Assembly: GCA_947044365.1 (NCBI GenBank)
Contig: OX345636.1
Span: forward strand, 4,856,001-4,920,000
DNA from: Petrosia ficiformis
Lineage: Eukaryota > Porifera > Demospongiae > Haplosclerida > Petrosiidae
Reading direction: 5' to 3'
DNA: 64,000 nucleotides
Made by a program: the position numbers and the translations under genes. The notes beneath the pieces are model-generated. The model saw nothing but the letters and a program-made list of their open reading frames with translations, was not told where the DNA came from and ran no database searches. Below are positions 37,129 to 48,700 of this stretch, one piece after another; the first letter of the stretch is position 1; each line of letters starts with the position of its first letter.

Positions 37129-40100
37129 TTACATTGCATTTATGTCTTGCAGTACTTTTCCTATTTTGGGACGAAACTGTGGATCAGGACTTGTACAACG
37201 CTCTACTAATGATTTGATAGGTGGATACTGAACTTCACAAATTTGTCCCTCCCTTTCGAAAGAAATTGTAGATGGTAGATGACAGGTTGCCATTTCTAGT
37301 AGTAAAATACCAAAACTATAGACATCCATTGCAGGAGAATGGAGATGAGGAGAGAGGGCTTCAGGAGCAGAATATGCTGGATTACCAGGAGCTACAGTCC
37401 TCACTTGATGAAGGAAATTGGCAGACCCATAATCACATAGTTTTCCCTTCCATTTTCCACTAACTGATGGTTCTAGTAGGACATTTGCACTGCTGACATC
37501 ACGATGAAGAATTGGCTTTGGTTTCCAGAGGTGAAGATAGTTGAGTGCTGCAGACACATCACAACCAATCGTGAGAATCTGAGGATGTGTCAGTGGTCCC
37601 TTTTCTAGCTCTTTACGAAGACTGGTAGGCATTAGTTCAGTTAGTATAATAGGCTTACCAACTCTAGTGGCTCCAATAAATTGAAGTAGGTTAGGATGAC
37701 GTACACGAGAAGCAATATCCATTTCTCTAGAAAATAGATGAAGATTGTGTTCAGCGATAATCACTTCATGGAGACACTTTGCTGCTACTTTAGTACCTCT
37801 GAATATAGCAACCTTCACTTCACCCCATCCTCCTTTCCCTACAATCTCATTTGTCATTTCCACTTCTTCCTTCTGAAGTACCCAGTGAGGATTCTCAATT
37901 TGTGATCGAAGGCGACAAATTTCTTTTTGTTGTTCTCGAAGTGTGTTTTCTTTCCTTTGTATTGTTTCATGAAGATGATGGATATCTTGTTGGGCTTGAA
38001 GTATAGTGTGATTATATTCCTGAAGTAGCTGATTGAGATACTGCAGTAACCGTGTGTGTGTGTGTGTGTGTGTGTGAGTGTGTGCATAATATAAGTTAGC
38101 ACTGTTAGAATAATTATAATGTTATAAATATTATTATCATAAATAACCACAATGTTATTACTGCAACCATGGTTAGTATAATCAGCTGATATTATATCAA
38201 TTATTGTTTTGAAATTGTAGGCATAACTATAGTCTTAAGGTTGCGTTTAGCATATTCACAAGCTAGGTTGTTTTTAATAGTCTCACTGACTTCTAAACAC
38301 AGAAATAATCTTGTCTTGATAGCACTTTTCGTTTCACAGGAATTCCATGGTGTTTATGTAACATATTTGATAAATATATGATAGCTACAGGCTTGAAACA
38401 TGTTCTGCTCTCACAACTTACCTTATCTACACAGCAACGGTCTCCTTTTTAAAATAAAGCTTACAGATATCTGAAACCAGCATTCCACTATGTAAATTGC
38501 ACTGTGGCTCAAAAACATACAGTGGTAAAAGAAAAATCGGATCGTTACCAAGCACTTCAGTCTTTCAACTACTGGTTTTCAAACTTTCAGAGTGATAGAG
38601 TGTGTGAATAATTAGGACAAGTTACCTAAAAACATACTGCTACCAGTGATCAAAAATGTATAGCGATTAAATGTATATACTAATTACATAATACTAATAA
38701 AAGTTACTTGTGTACAAAACAAATGTCACTAACTAATACCTGTGTTTGCTGTTGACAATCTTGAAAATTTTGTTGTAGAAGTTGTAACTGGACGTGTGTC
38801 TCCTGTAGCTGAAATTGAGTTTCCTGTAGTCTAGTGTCAGATACTATTTGGGATTGCATCTCCTGTAGTTGTGATTGAGTCTCCTGTACTCTGGTATTAG
38901 AATGCTGTACTTTTTGTTGGTGGCTCTCCATAACATCTTGAAGGGGTCTATCTGTCTCCTTCCTTGCTAGTTGGAATTCAGTAAGTTGTTGAGACATGAT
39001 GCTCTTTTCTACTTGCAAACTTCGATCTGATTTTCCAAACATATATGACAGGAATCCATTACTCTCTTGTTTAGATTTATGTATGTTTTGAGAGTTCCAC
39101 ACATCCCCCACAGTCCACACATCATTAATATACACTACAGATAAATATAACGATATTGTATTTACAGATTTGGAATATCTGATAATATTATACATGACAA
39201 ACAATACATGGCGAAGAGAACAGGCAGACAAAAAACAATAAAACACTTAGTCTAGTTATATTATCTACAGCCATACACTGGAACTCAATCCTTTCCTGAA
39301 AACTGAACACACTACAGCATGGTATATGGGTGGGTATTATACTAATATTACATATCAAACCTTACCGTGGCTATTACACACACGACATGTTTATTTATAT
39401 CATGCAATGCCATGTATAAATAATATATTTATAGTCATGTATCATTATACATAACCTCATAATTACATTACAAAGATCTACTTCGATATGAACAGCTGTA
39501 TATGGGATATAACTACCACTTCATATCAATCACTAACATGCCACATTTTATTTGTCATATAATGTCCTGTATAAATATTATATAATAATTATAAAGTTTA
39601 TAAACACATAATTATAGACCATAGACATAGTTGGATATGAATACTTTGTTACATACTAAAATATATTGTTTTAATACATAGTTATAGCACACTTTACTGT
39701 GATTACATGTTTTAATGTAGCATAAGGGCGGATCAATAAAGGTCGAGTTTACATAATGCACGAGCCGAAGGCGAGTGCATAATGTAAAAGAGACCTTTAT
39801 TGAACGCCCAAGTGCTACATTGAAACACACAATGCACTGTCAAGTGTGTTATAAGTGATTTATTGACGATCTGGTGAACTATCACTATTGTTGAAGCAGC
39901 TTTATTAGTGGAGGTGAGCAAAGAGTGCAATAACTAGCACGAAAAAGTGTGCAATAAGTGATTAAATGTTCAATCATGTGACGCATTATCTGCACTCTGA
40001 TTGGCCCCAGGTCACATAATCAGCAATAAATATACATGTACACATGTTTATATACCTACTATATATAATTACAAACCACAGATACTGATAACTAATTACC

Positions 40101-43094
40101 TAACCATTTTTATAATAACTAATAGGTAAAGGAATGTAATTAACTGATGCCACACATGTAAGAACAGAAGTCATAGGATTCTTGAATATCAAAGCTTGAA
40201 ACTACATGTATCACTAAATCTACAACTATTTGATTATTATTTTGTTATTGTATGTCATATACTTCACTTTGAATGTCTGAAACTCAAAAGTATTTGAGAA
40301 GTATATGTCTTTCATACCTACACAAGTTATAATTATTTATATTTTATATATTATACTCAGTTACATCCATCAGATAATATTTATGTTAATAAACTTAGAC
40401 ATAGTTAATTATGAATTTAATATTGTTGTTGATTAAAACCATAATATATCACATGATATGTGTAATAATAATCATACCTAGTTCCACAATTACTGTAATA
40501 TCACAACCTGATACTGGAAGATTAGTATTATTTGATCGATTGTATTCATTGTAACCTCCAGTCACTATAATCCAGACACAAGATTTAGAGATGTAGTAAA
40601 TACTCATAGACTGGTTAAATCTTTTTGTGACTGATTCAGGCAGATTTATCTGAATAAATTGATAATATGATTAAACATTAAAAATAAAGGATCAAATTGT
40701 TATTATAATAGTACCAGAGAGAGATAATTATTTCATTTAAAGAACAAAAAATAGTGCAAGAAGATTTTGACCATAACTTGTTATCTGATTGGTAAGAATT
40801 GGCTAATTATGTTTTACGTTAGATATGGGATATATCTAACTTAAAACAGTGATGTAAGGCCTGTTATATATACTCTGGAAAGCACAGTGCTTTCATTACG
40901 CATTAAAAGTGACTTGGGGTTCACTGTCTGCATTCATTCAGCTTCACTATCATATCTGATGGAATATAACACGTCTTATATCCCTTACAGGAGGGATATA
41001 TCCCATAGTTATAACAATAGTTTAGTAACATTATGATAACAATGTATTACATGTGTCATGTGATGTACATTACCTGATACCAGATTAAACTGGATAAATT
41101 AATAATCCAGCAGTCACTGATTGGGTCACCATTATAATCACGTCCTCCCATTACGATGAAATGAGACGTCACTTTTTCATTTGATGATATAGTATTAATT
41201 ACAGCACTAGCATGACCAGTTCTTCCCTCAGGCCAATCCACTGCAGAATGACATGATTTCACTATTTTCTGAAAATCCTATATATACAAATAATTATGTT
41301 ATCAAATTAGGAAGAACAAGTCAATAAAAGTATATGGTATGGTATGGTATGGTATGGTATGGTATGGTACATGGTATGGTATATGATATGGTATTGTATG
41401 GTATAGTATTGTATGGTATATGGTATGGTATAGTATAGTATGGTATGGTATGGTATTGTATGGTATGGTATGGTATGGTATGGTATGTATGGTATGGTAT
41501 GGTATGGTATGGTATAGTATGGTATGGTATGGTATGGTATGGTATGGTATAGTATAGTATAGTATGATATAGTATGGTATAGTATGGTATGGTATAGTAT
41601 GGTATGGTATGGTATAGTATATGGTATGGTATGGTATGGTATGGTATAGTATAGTATATGGTATATGGTATGGTATGGTATAGTCAGTGGCATAGCCAGG
41701 AAATTGTAATTTAGTGCCCATAAAGAGTAATAAAACCATGAAGCATGTCAAAAATATTTATTGTTAATTAGTTATACACAAAAGGCATGGTTTTCATTGA
41801 ATACCAACGTGTCACTGAAGCAAATCAGTTAATGACAGTAAATGTCTGTACCATATTTTGGTGTAGTATAGCATGGTATAATTTATAATAGTATTATTGT
41901 TCCTTGTCAATTGCAAATAGATCATTCCAATTCCCAACAGCATCTAGCTTTCCAGAAACTGTTAACAGAGACATAAAACAAATACCTCACCCTTTCTCCT
42001 ATGATTCATAACCAGGATAATTAAAGTCATAATACAATAAGGTATTCATAACTCACTCATCATTTGTACTGAAATAATAATTATACACTCAACAACTCAC
42101 TATTTTATCTTGAAAACAAGTGAATAGAAAAAGATCATTAACACGATGTTTACCAGTCTCATCAACAGTAGTCCCTCCAAAGACTACACCCCTATTACCA
42201 GGAAGTGTATTTAAAGTGAAGAAGCCGCATGGTTGCGGACGAGTACCTGTTATAACAGGTATTTTCCATTGGCCTGAAGAAAATACATTGTATTATTGTG
42301 ATGTAATATAATAATTATTATAACGTCATGTAATGTAATACCTGGTGAAGAGGAAACACACATAATGTGTGCTTCACTTGTGTAGCAAAGATGTGGATAG
42401 CCAGGAAGAGGAACATATTGAGACTGAGTTTGTTTGGTAGTTGGTATTGGTCCAAACCCTCCAAAAAGTAAGAAATTATCTTCTCCATTTGTACTGTATG
42501 ACATCATTCCACAGCCATGTTTTCTCATTGGTTCATTATCAGCAGTAATACTGACAATCTCTTCCCATTTATTAGTAAGAGAATTTAGTTTGAATAAGTT
42601 ATTATGAAAACAGTCGTCAAATTTACAGCTACCTCCAAAGTAGAATATACTGTTTTCTAGGTAATTACAAGCATAGAACATCACTGCAGAAGGTGGTTTT
42701 CCTGTAGTATATTTCCTCTCCCATTGGAATGTAGGTAAATGAAATATATTGACAGATGATGTGATCTTTCTCTTATCTTCACTGTCATGCACCATAGGGA
42801 GACCATTCTGGTTACCTCCCCAGCAATATATACTAGCCTTTATGATTACAGTGGAGTGACAAGTCCTCTTTATCAACTCATAGCAACCTGGATAATGAAC
42901 ACTTTTTAATATATATATAGTTTATATATTAGTGATACAGTATATGTATAGTTAATATAGTAGTGATACACATGTAGTTTATATAGTAGTAAAATGTGTT
43001 CAATTTTGGTGCCACATATATTCATATAGAAGAAATATGAACGACTTAGCTATTTATCTAATATCTGTGAGAATTTTAACTCACCAGTAGCCAT
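37129..43094 (-). CDS. K5: kelch propeller-coiled coil-protein kinase, 7 exons, 803 aa
   Basis: Exons: 43085-43094, 42342-42887, 42101-42273, 41074-41277, 40478-40649, 38740-39134, 37129-38040, GT-AG, giving 803 residues. Kelch blades to residue 368, coiled coil 369-560, kinase to the end: GKGGWGEV, Lys588, HRDVSSAN with Asp681, DYG 703-705, APE present. The last exon begins with Tyr where the other copies have Asp (TAT for GAT). This is the array copy farthest upstream. Intron 3 holds the TATGG array shared with K2 and intron 5 holds a hairpin-containing repeat. The 16-base E-box pair lies 44 bp upstream of the ATG. Confidence 0.87.
39670..40023 (+). repeat. Foldback repeat with strong hairpin (family F), intron 5 of K5
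   Basis: The centre (39748-39788) is a near-perfect hairpin: TTTACATAATGCACGAGCC and its inverse around GAAGG. It is extended by CAATAAAGGTC and GACCTTTATTG on the outer sides. The right part matches 35500-35600 inverted. It is probably a TIR or foldback element. Confidence 0.7.
41331..41685. repeat. (TATGG)n array, intron 3 of K5
   Basis: TATGG with TATAG, TATTG and ATATGG variants. It sits in the same intron and beside the same flank as the K2 array, so it is ancestral to both. Confidence 0.95.
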
Positions 43095-43138
43095 TATCAA
43101 GGAAAACTGCACTCCTTGATCTGTCAACTAAATTATCA

Positions 43139-43154
43139 CACATGATGTCATGTG
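43139..43154. promoter_or_regulatory. Conserved E-box pair upstream of K5
   Basis: Third copy of CACATGATGTCATGTG, 44 bp from the K5 ATG. The preceding CTGTCAACTAAATTATCA matches K1 with a few changes, and the following GATCAGTATTTTAAT matches K1/K2. The spacing differs because about 26 bp between the site and the ATG are missing. Confidence 0.55.
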
Positions 43155-43159
43155 ATCAG

Positions 43160-43785
43160 TATTTTAATACAATTATTGCACTACTCTGAAATTATATGCA
43201 AAGGTGTAGTGTAGGTAGGGTTAAAATCAGAACAAAGTTTCCTGGACTAGCAATTTAGTATATATACAGTTCCCGAATGAAGCGTACTCATACTTAGTGT
43301 CCATGAAACTGTCTTGGTATGATCAAAAGGATAGTCTACTTGCACTGGGCAGTCGCATCAAACTTTGGCAGTAGAGAATTGTATACTGTTCTGTTACTAT
43401 AAATAGTAGGTAGATTGTTATCAGTATTATATAAATTATGTATCAGAACACTGATGAGTCGTCAGCTATGAAATATCAGATCTAGGCCGAGTGAGTGGGC
43501 ATTACATTATACATTCAAGGCAGAATTGTATGCTGTTTTGTTAGTAGGTGGATTGTGGTTTTTAGTGTTACTATTTACAGTAATGTAAATCCCATGCACA
43601 AACTGCCGATAAATTTCTTTCATTCCCATTCTATATATAGCTAAGGTGATCTAGGAACTAGGCTTGAGCAATAATAATTATTTCATATACATTGCAATAT
43701 TACTGCATTGCAATAGTTGTATCCCATGATTTTAGTCTGCCAATATTACTGCAATAGCAAAATATTGTTTCACTACAATTAAACA
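43160..43785. other. Non-coding DNA upstream of K5
   Basis: No gene recognised. A short stretch (about 43320-43380, CTACTTGCACTGGGCAGTCGC) recurs near 44920, so this flank overlaps the sequence of the neighbouring tandem repeats. Confidence 0.4.
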
Positions 43786-43787
43786 AT

Positions 43788-44699
43788 AGTTTAATATTAT
43801 ACAGTTATAACTTAATCTTGAGCCGTATTCTCTCATCTCGTTCTTTGCTGTCAATGACAAAAAAAATTTCTAGATTTGCTAAACCAATATTGTTTATGAG
43901 ATAATCAACTGAAGGAGATATAGGTACATTGAAAACTACACTATGCTGAATCTTCTCATCATTAGTGTCATTGAACTTGTCTTGGCATGATTAAAAGATA
44001 GTCTACTTGCCAAAAGTTTGCCAATTATAATAAACACAGTGTTGCATTCCCAAGCATAGGAGAACAGTATTTAAGTGAGATTTCAATCTTATTTTGTGAT
44101 GTTTTTGTGAAATGTATATCTTATTGTTGTTATACATGTATGCGTGCACTGCAAAAATAGACAGAACAGAATTTATTCGTTATAGTACAGTTGCAAGAAT
44201 TATAATTTAATTGGTCATACAATTTGTTGTTATGACTGCATGATAAATGAAAGATACTTGTACTATAATTAATTATCATGTCCAAAATATCTCGTATTAG
44301 ATGCACAAAGAAGGTTTGCAAACATAAAATAAAATGTTATTCTGCTTCTTTGTATATCTAATAGACAGTATAAGGATAACTGAAATTGAAATTATTGAAT
44401 TATAATTACATGTATGTCGTCATACTATCATAACAACCTACATGACCAATTAAATTACAAATTGCACTATTCCTTGTCTACTAATACAGTTAATAATTAT
44501 CGATAAAAATGTACAATAATTACATGCATATTATGTGTTACGAACTAAAATATACATTACTATATTAATATTATATCATTACATACAAAATACACAACAT
44601 AGTTTATTCTAATTTCATTGTATTTGGGATGTGCTCTGACACTAGTCTTTCCATATAAATACAGTCAGCTAAGTCACTCTCTTATAGTTTGTTTCTGGT
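43788..44699. repeat. Tandem duplication unit 1, about 0.91 kb
   Basis: Starts CAATAGTTTAATATTATACA and runs to GTTTGTTTCTGGT. The next 0.95 kb repeats it with few changes, including CTTAATCTTGAGCCGTATTC and a TATAAATACAGTCAGC block. It contains family C-like inverted segments. No gene. Confidence 0.85.
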
Positions 44700-45650
44700 C
44701 AATAGTTTAATATTATGCAGTTATAACTTAATCTTGAGCCGTATTCTCTCATCTCGTTCTTTGCTGTCAATGACAAAAAAAATTTCTAGATTTGCTAAAC
44801 CAATGTTGTTTATGAGATAATCAACTGAAGGAGATATAGCGATATACTACACTATGCCAAATCTTCTCATCATTATTGTCATTGAAACTGTCTTGGTATG
44901 ATTAAAAGATAGTGTAGTTGCACTGGGCAGTCGCATCAAACTTTGCCAATTATAATAAACACAGTATTGCATGCCCAAGCATAGGAGAACAGTATTTAAG
45001 TGAGATTTCAATCTTATTTTGTGGTGTTTTTGTGAAATGTATATCTTATTGTTGTTATACATGTATGCATGCACTGCAAAAATGGACATAACAGAATTTA
45101 TTGGTTGTAGTACAGTTGCAAGAATTATAATTTAATTGGTCATACAGTTTGTTGTTATGACTGCACGATAAAAAAAGATACTTGTACTATAATTAATTAT
45201 CATGTCCAAAATATCTCCTATTAGATGCACAAAGAAGGTTTGCAAACATAAAATAAAATGTTATTCTACTTCTTTGTATATCTAATAAACAGTATAAGGA
45301 TAAATGAAATTGAAATTATTGAATTATAATTACATGTATGTCGTCATACTATCATAACAACCTACATGACCAATTAAATTACAATTTGCACTATTCCTTG
45401 TCTACTAACACAGTTAATAATTATAGATAAAATTGTATAATAATTACATAATTGTATGGATGTTATGTATTACGAACGAAAATATACATTATTATATTTA
45501 TATAATATGTGCATTACAGTACATAATACATGCACAACATAGTTTATTCTAATTTGATTGTATTTGGGATGTGCTCTGACAATTAGTCTTTCTATATAAA
45601 TACAGTCAGCTAAGTCACTCTCTTACATACAACTAGTTTGTTTCTGGTCT
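44700..45650. repeat. Tandem duplication unit 2, adjoining the membrane-protein gene
   Basis: Direct repeat of 43788-44699 with small indels. Its right end carries TATATAAATACAGTCAGC (about 45592-45609), which also exists in unit 1 (about 44652). It is followed by two copies of a 38-40-bp repeat (45651-45728, GCTATGATATAAGTCTTGAG type) and then the ATG at 45770. Confidence 0.85.
45592..45601 (+). promoter_or_regulatory. Candidate TATA box of the beta-helix membrane protein
   Basis: CTATATAAATA lies about 170 bp before the ATG at 45770 and is the best TATA-like match in the flank. The matching unit 1 copy (about 44652) shows the element was duplicated. Not tested. Confidence 0.4.
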
Positions 45651-45769
45651 TGTATACTGTGCTATGATATAAGTCTTGAGTTGACTGGTTGTATACAGTG
45701 CTATGATATAAGTTTTGAGTTGACTGGCTCCAGTTTTCTCTCTCCTTTATTGCAATATTCACATGCATA

Positions 45770-48700
45770 ATGTCACTACTAATTCTCAATCAGAAGATTT
45801 TGTATCTCGTGTTGTTGATCACTTTACTGTATGAGATAACATCAGCTACTCGAAATATCACTATATATGTTGAAGAAGATGGAATCGACCAATCAGAATG
45901 TATGGAAGGAAATGAATCTATTCCATGTCATACATTGTCCTATATCTTGAATGAGATCAATAATGACATCTTTAATGGAACAAACATTTCAGTGTATGTG
46001 TATATAACATACTCTCAAGAAATAACTAATTTGTCACGTATAAATTTACTAGTTAACTTGTATCTTATTGGAGTTGATAATCCAATTCTTGACTTCAGGG
46101 GAAGTCATTATGTCTTTCCTCTTCAAGGTGGAGGTTGTTTTTACGCCGAAAGTATTACATTTTACGCAATTTGGGTATCATTTTACTTTCTTGGAACAGT
46201 GAGTTTTCATAAGTGCATATTCACAAGTGGAGATAGCACTCAAGCAGACACTGAAGGTTTGTACATAGACAACGTTTACAATCTTACTATAAGCAACTGT
46301 ATATTTGATAACAATGATGCTCTATCATCACTTATAGAGATTGAAGATGTATTAATTGTGGAAATATCAGGAAGCGAATTCTATGAAAACAAAGGTCAAG
46401 CGTATCTTATATTGATTGGTTTCAAACAAGTTCACAATCTTACTATAAGCAACTGTTTATTTCATAACAATGATGCTCAATCATCACTTATAGAGATTGA
46501 AGATGCATTAAAAGTGAAAATATCCGGAAGTGAATTCTATCAAAACAAAGGTCAAGCGTATCTTATATCAATCGGTTCAGAAAAAGTTCACAATCATACT
46601 ATAAGCAACTGTTTATTTCATAACAATGATGCTCAATCATCACTTATAGGGACTGATAGTGTATTCAATGTGAAAATGTCTGGATGTGAATTCTATGAAA
46701 ACAGAGGTCAATATCATCTTATATTCACCTATTTGATTTATATTTTTGACATTGATAATTGCAGTATTTATGACAATGATATGAATGATGTAATATTTCA
46801 TTTGGAAAGTACGAATTCTGAGTCAATATTTAGTATCACTAATTGTTTGTTCTCTAATAACACATCTAGTGGGAAAATATTGGAAATTGTGAGTGATAGA
46901 TTATTTATGTCAAATATAAATCTTATAAGTAACAGAATGAAAAGGATAGACTGCAGTATCATACAAATAACATCAATAATTTTCTCTTCCGGACGGCATG
47001 ATATCATTAACATGAGTAATATTAATTTTATTAACAACACTGGAACAGGACTTAAGCTGAAAGAGGCGACAGTGTATTTTAACAACATAACATTTTATAA
47101 CAACACTGGAGTTTACGGAGGAGGAATGTCATTGTATCACACACGTATCTATCTCACTGGACCTCTAATATTTGAAAGCAATACAGCTCTTTTTGGTGGA
47201 GCCTTTTATATTGCAACAACTGAGATATTTCTCATTTCATATTGTACTACATTTAAACAAATAACATTTTCCAGTAATTTTGCAGGTAATTTTGGAGCTG
47301 ATGTTTATGTTGAAGATGGATTTTTAGTTAGCTATATAATTTATTCTACCTTGCCATGTATTAATGACATTAAACGAAATGATGTAAGGGGAGACCATAT
47401 CATTTCTGGTGCAAACGAGATTACCATAAATCCACAAAAGAATTTTACAATTACTCTGTTTCCTGGACAGAAATTGACATATTCGGCTAAAGTTACTGAT
47501 TATTTTGGTAACTTGACATCTTGTTTAGTAAACATTATTTTAGAATGTGGAAACAATTTTTGTAAACATGTGCAATTAACTGGTGATGCACAATCATTGC
47601 TTTCAACTAGTAACTTCACAACTAATCTATATTTGTCATCTAATGTTGAACATCATGATCATTCAATAAATCTTCAGTTTTTATGCTTGGATACAAATGC
47701 AGAAGCATATGCAAATGTGAATCTAACAACTTGTCCTTTGGGATATGTTTTTCAAACATCTCAAAAATCTCAACCAATCCGAGGGACATGTGAATGTGTA
47801 GTTAGTGATGATGTACAGTGTGATTTCGTGCTGGGTGTAGCATGTATTAGACACGGTTACTGGTTTGGTAAAATGAATGAAGATGATGTATTGGATAACA
47901 CAGCTCCATGTCAGTATCCATATTGTAAGACTGACTTACCACCTTGTCCTATCAGTAAATTATCTCAGACTTACAACAAACTTCCTCTTGCTCCAGATGA
48001 ACAATGTAATGGATTATATGGTGGATTATTGTGTAGAAGTTGTAGAGAAGATGCTGTGTTTAGTTTTGAAGCTGTTAATTGTATTCCATCATCAAACTGT
48101 CAACCATGGCAACCTTATGTTACTTTGGTACTTGTAGTTGCATTTCAACTTGCTCTGGGATTTGGGATTGTAATAGTACTAAAAGCAAGCTTTAAGACAG
48201 GTATTGGACATTTATATGGACCTCTATTCTTCATTGCTATACTCAGACTCATACCTTTTGGATACTACAAAGAATATGTTCAACTAGAATTAACTGCTTC
48301 CATATTTCAATCCGTTCTTTTGCTTAATTTAGAAGGTTTTGGTAAAGTTCCATGGTGTTTCTTCTCCAATATTAATCCACTACTGAACTACTCCCTCCAT
48401 TTTCTTGGTCCATTTATTATTGCAGTTGTACTATTATCAACAGTATTACTAGCTCGATATTATCCAAGACAATTCCTGTCTCTACAGAGTTCGCCAATTC
48501 AAGCTATCTGTCTCCTCATACTTCTCTCCTTTTGGTCTGTTACTGATACTTGTATTCAACTATTGAAACCAACTACTACACTGAATGGAGTTAAAGGATG
48601 GAGAGTTGCTCTTCAACCAAATATACAATACCTTAAAGATCCATATCATATTGTCACTTGGATAATTTCAACAGTTCTTCTCATATTTCTACTTGTCCCG

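Noticed and set aside
43788..45410. Possible duplicated gene in the tandem units
   Set aside because: The longest frames (63-80 residues) are short, unlike each other between units, and the region is mostly inverted-repeat sequence.
46798..47088. Minus-strand 96-residue frame
   Set aside because: Antisense shadow of the 1177-residue membrane protein.
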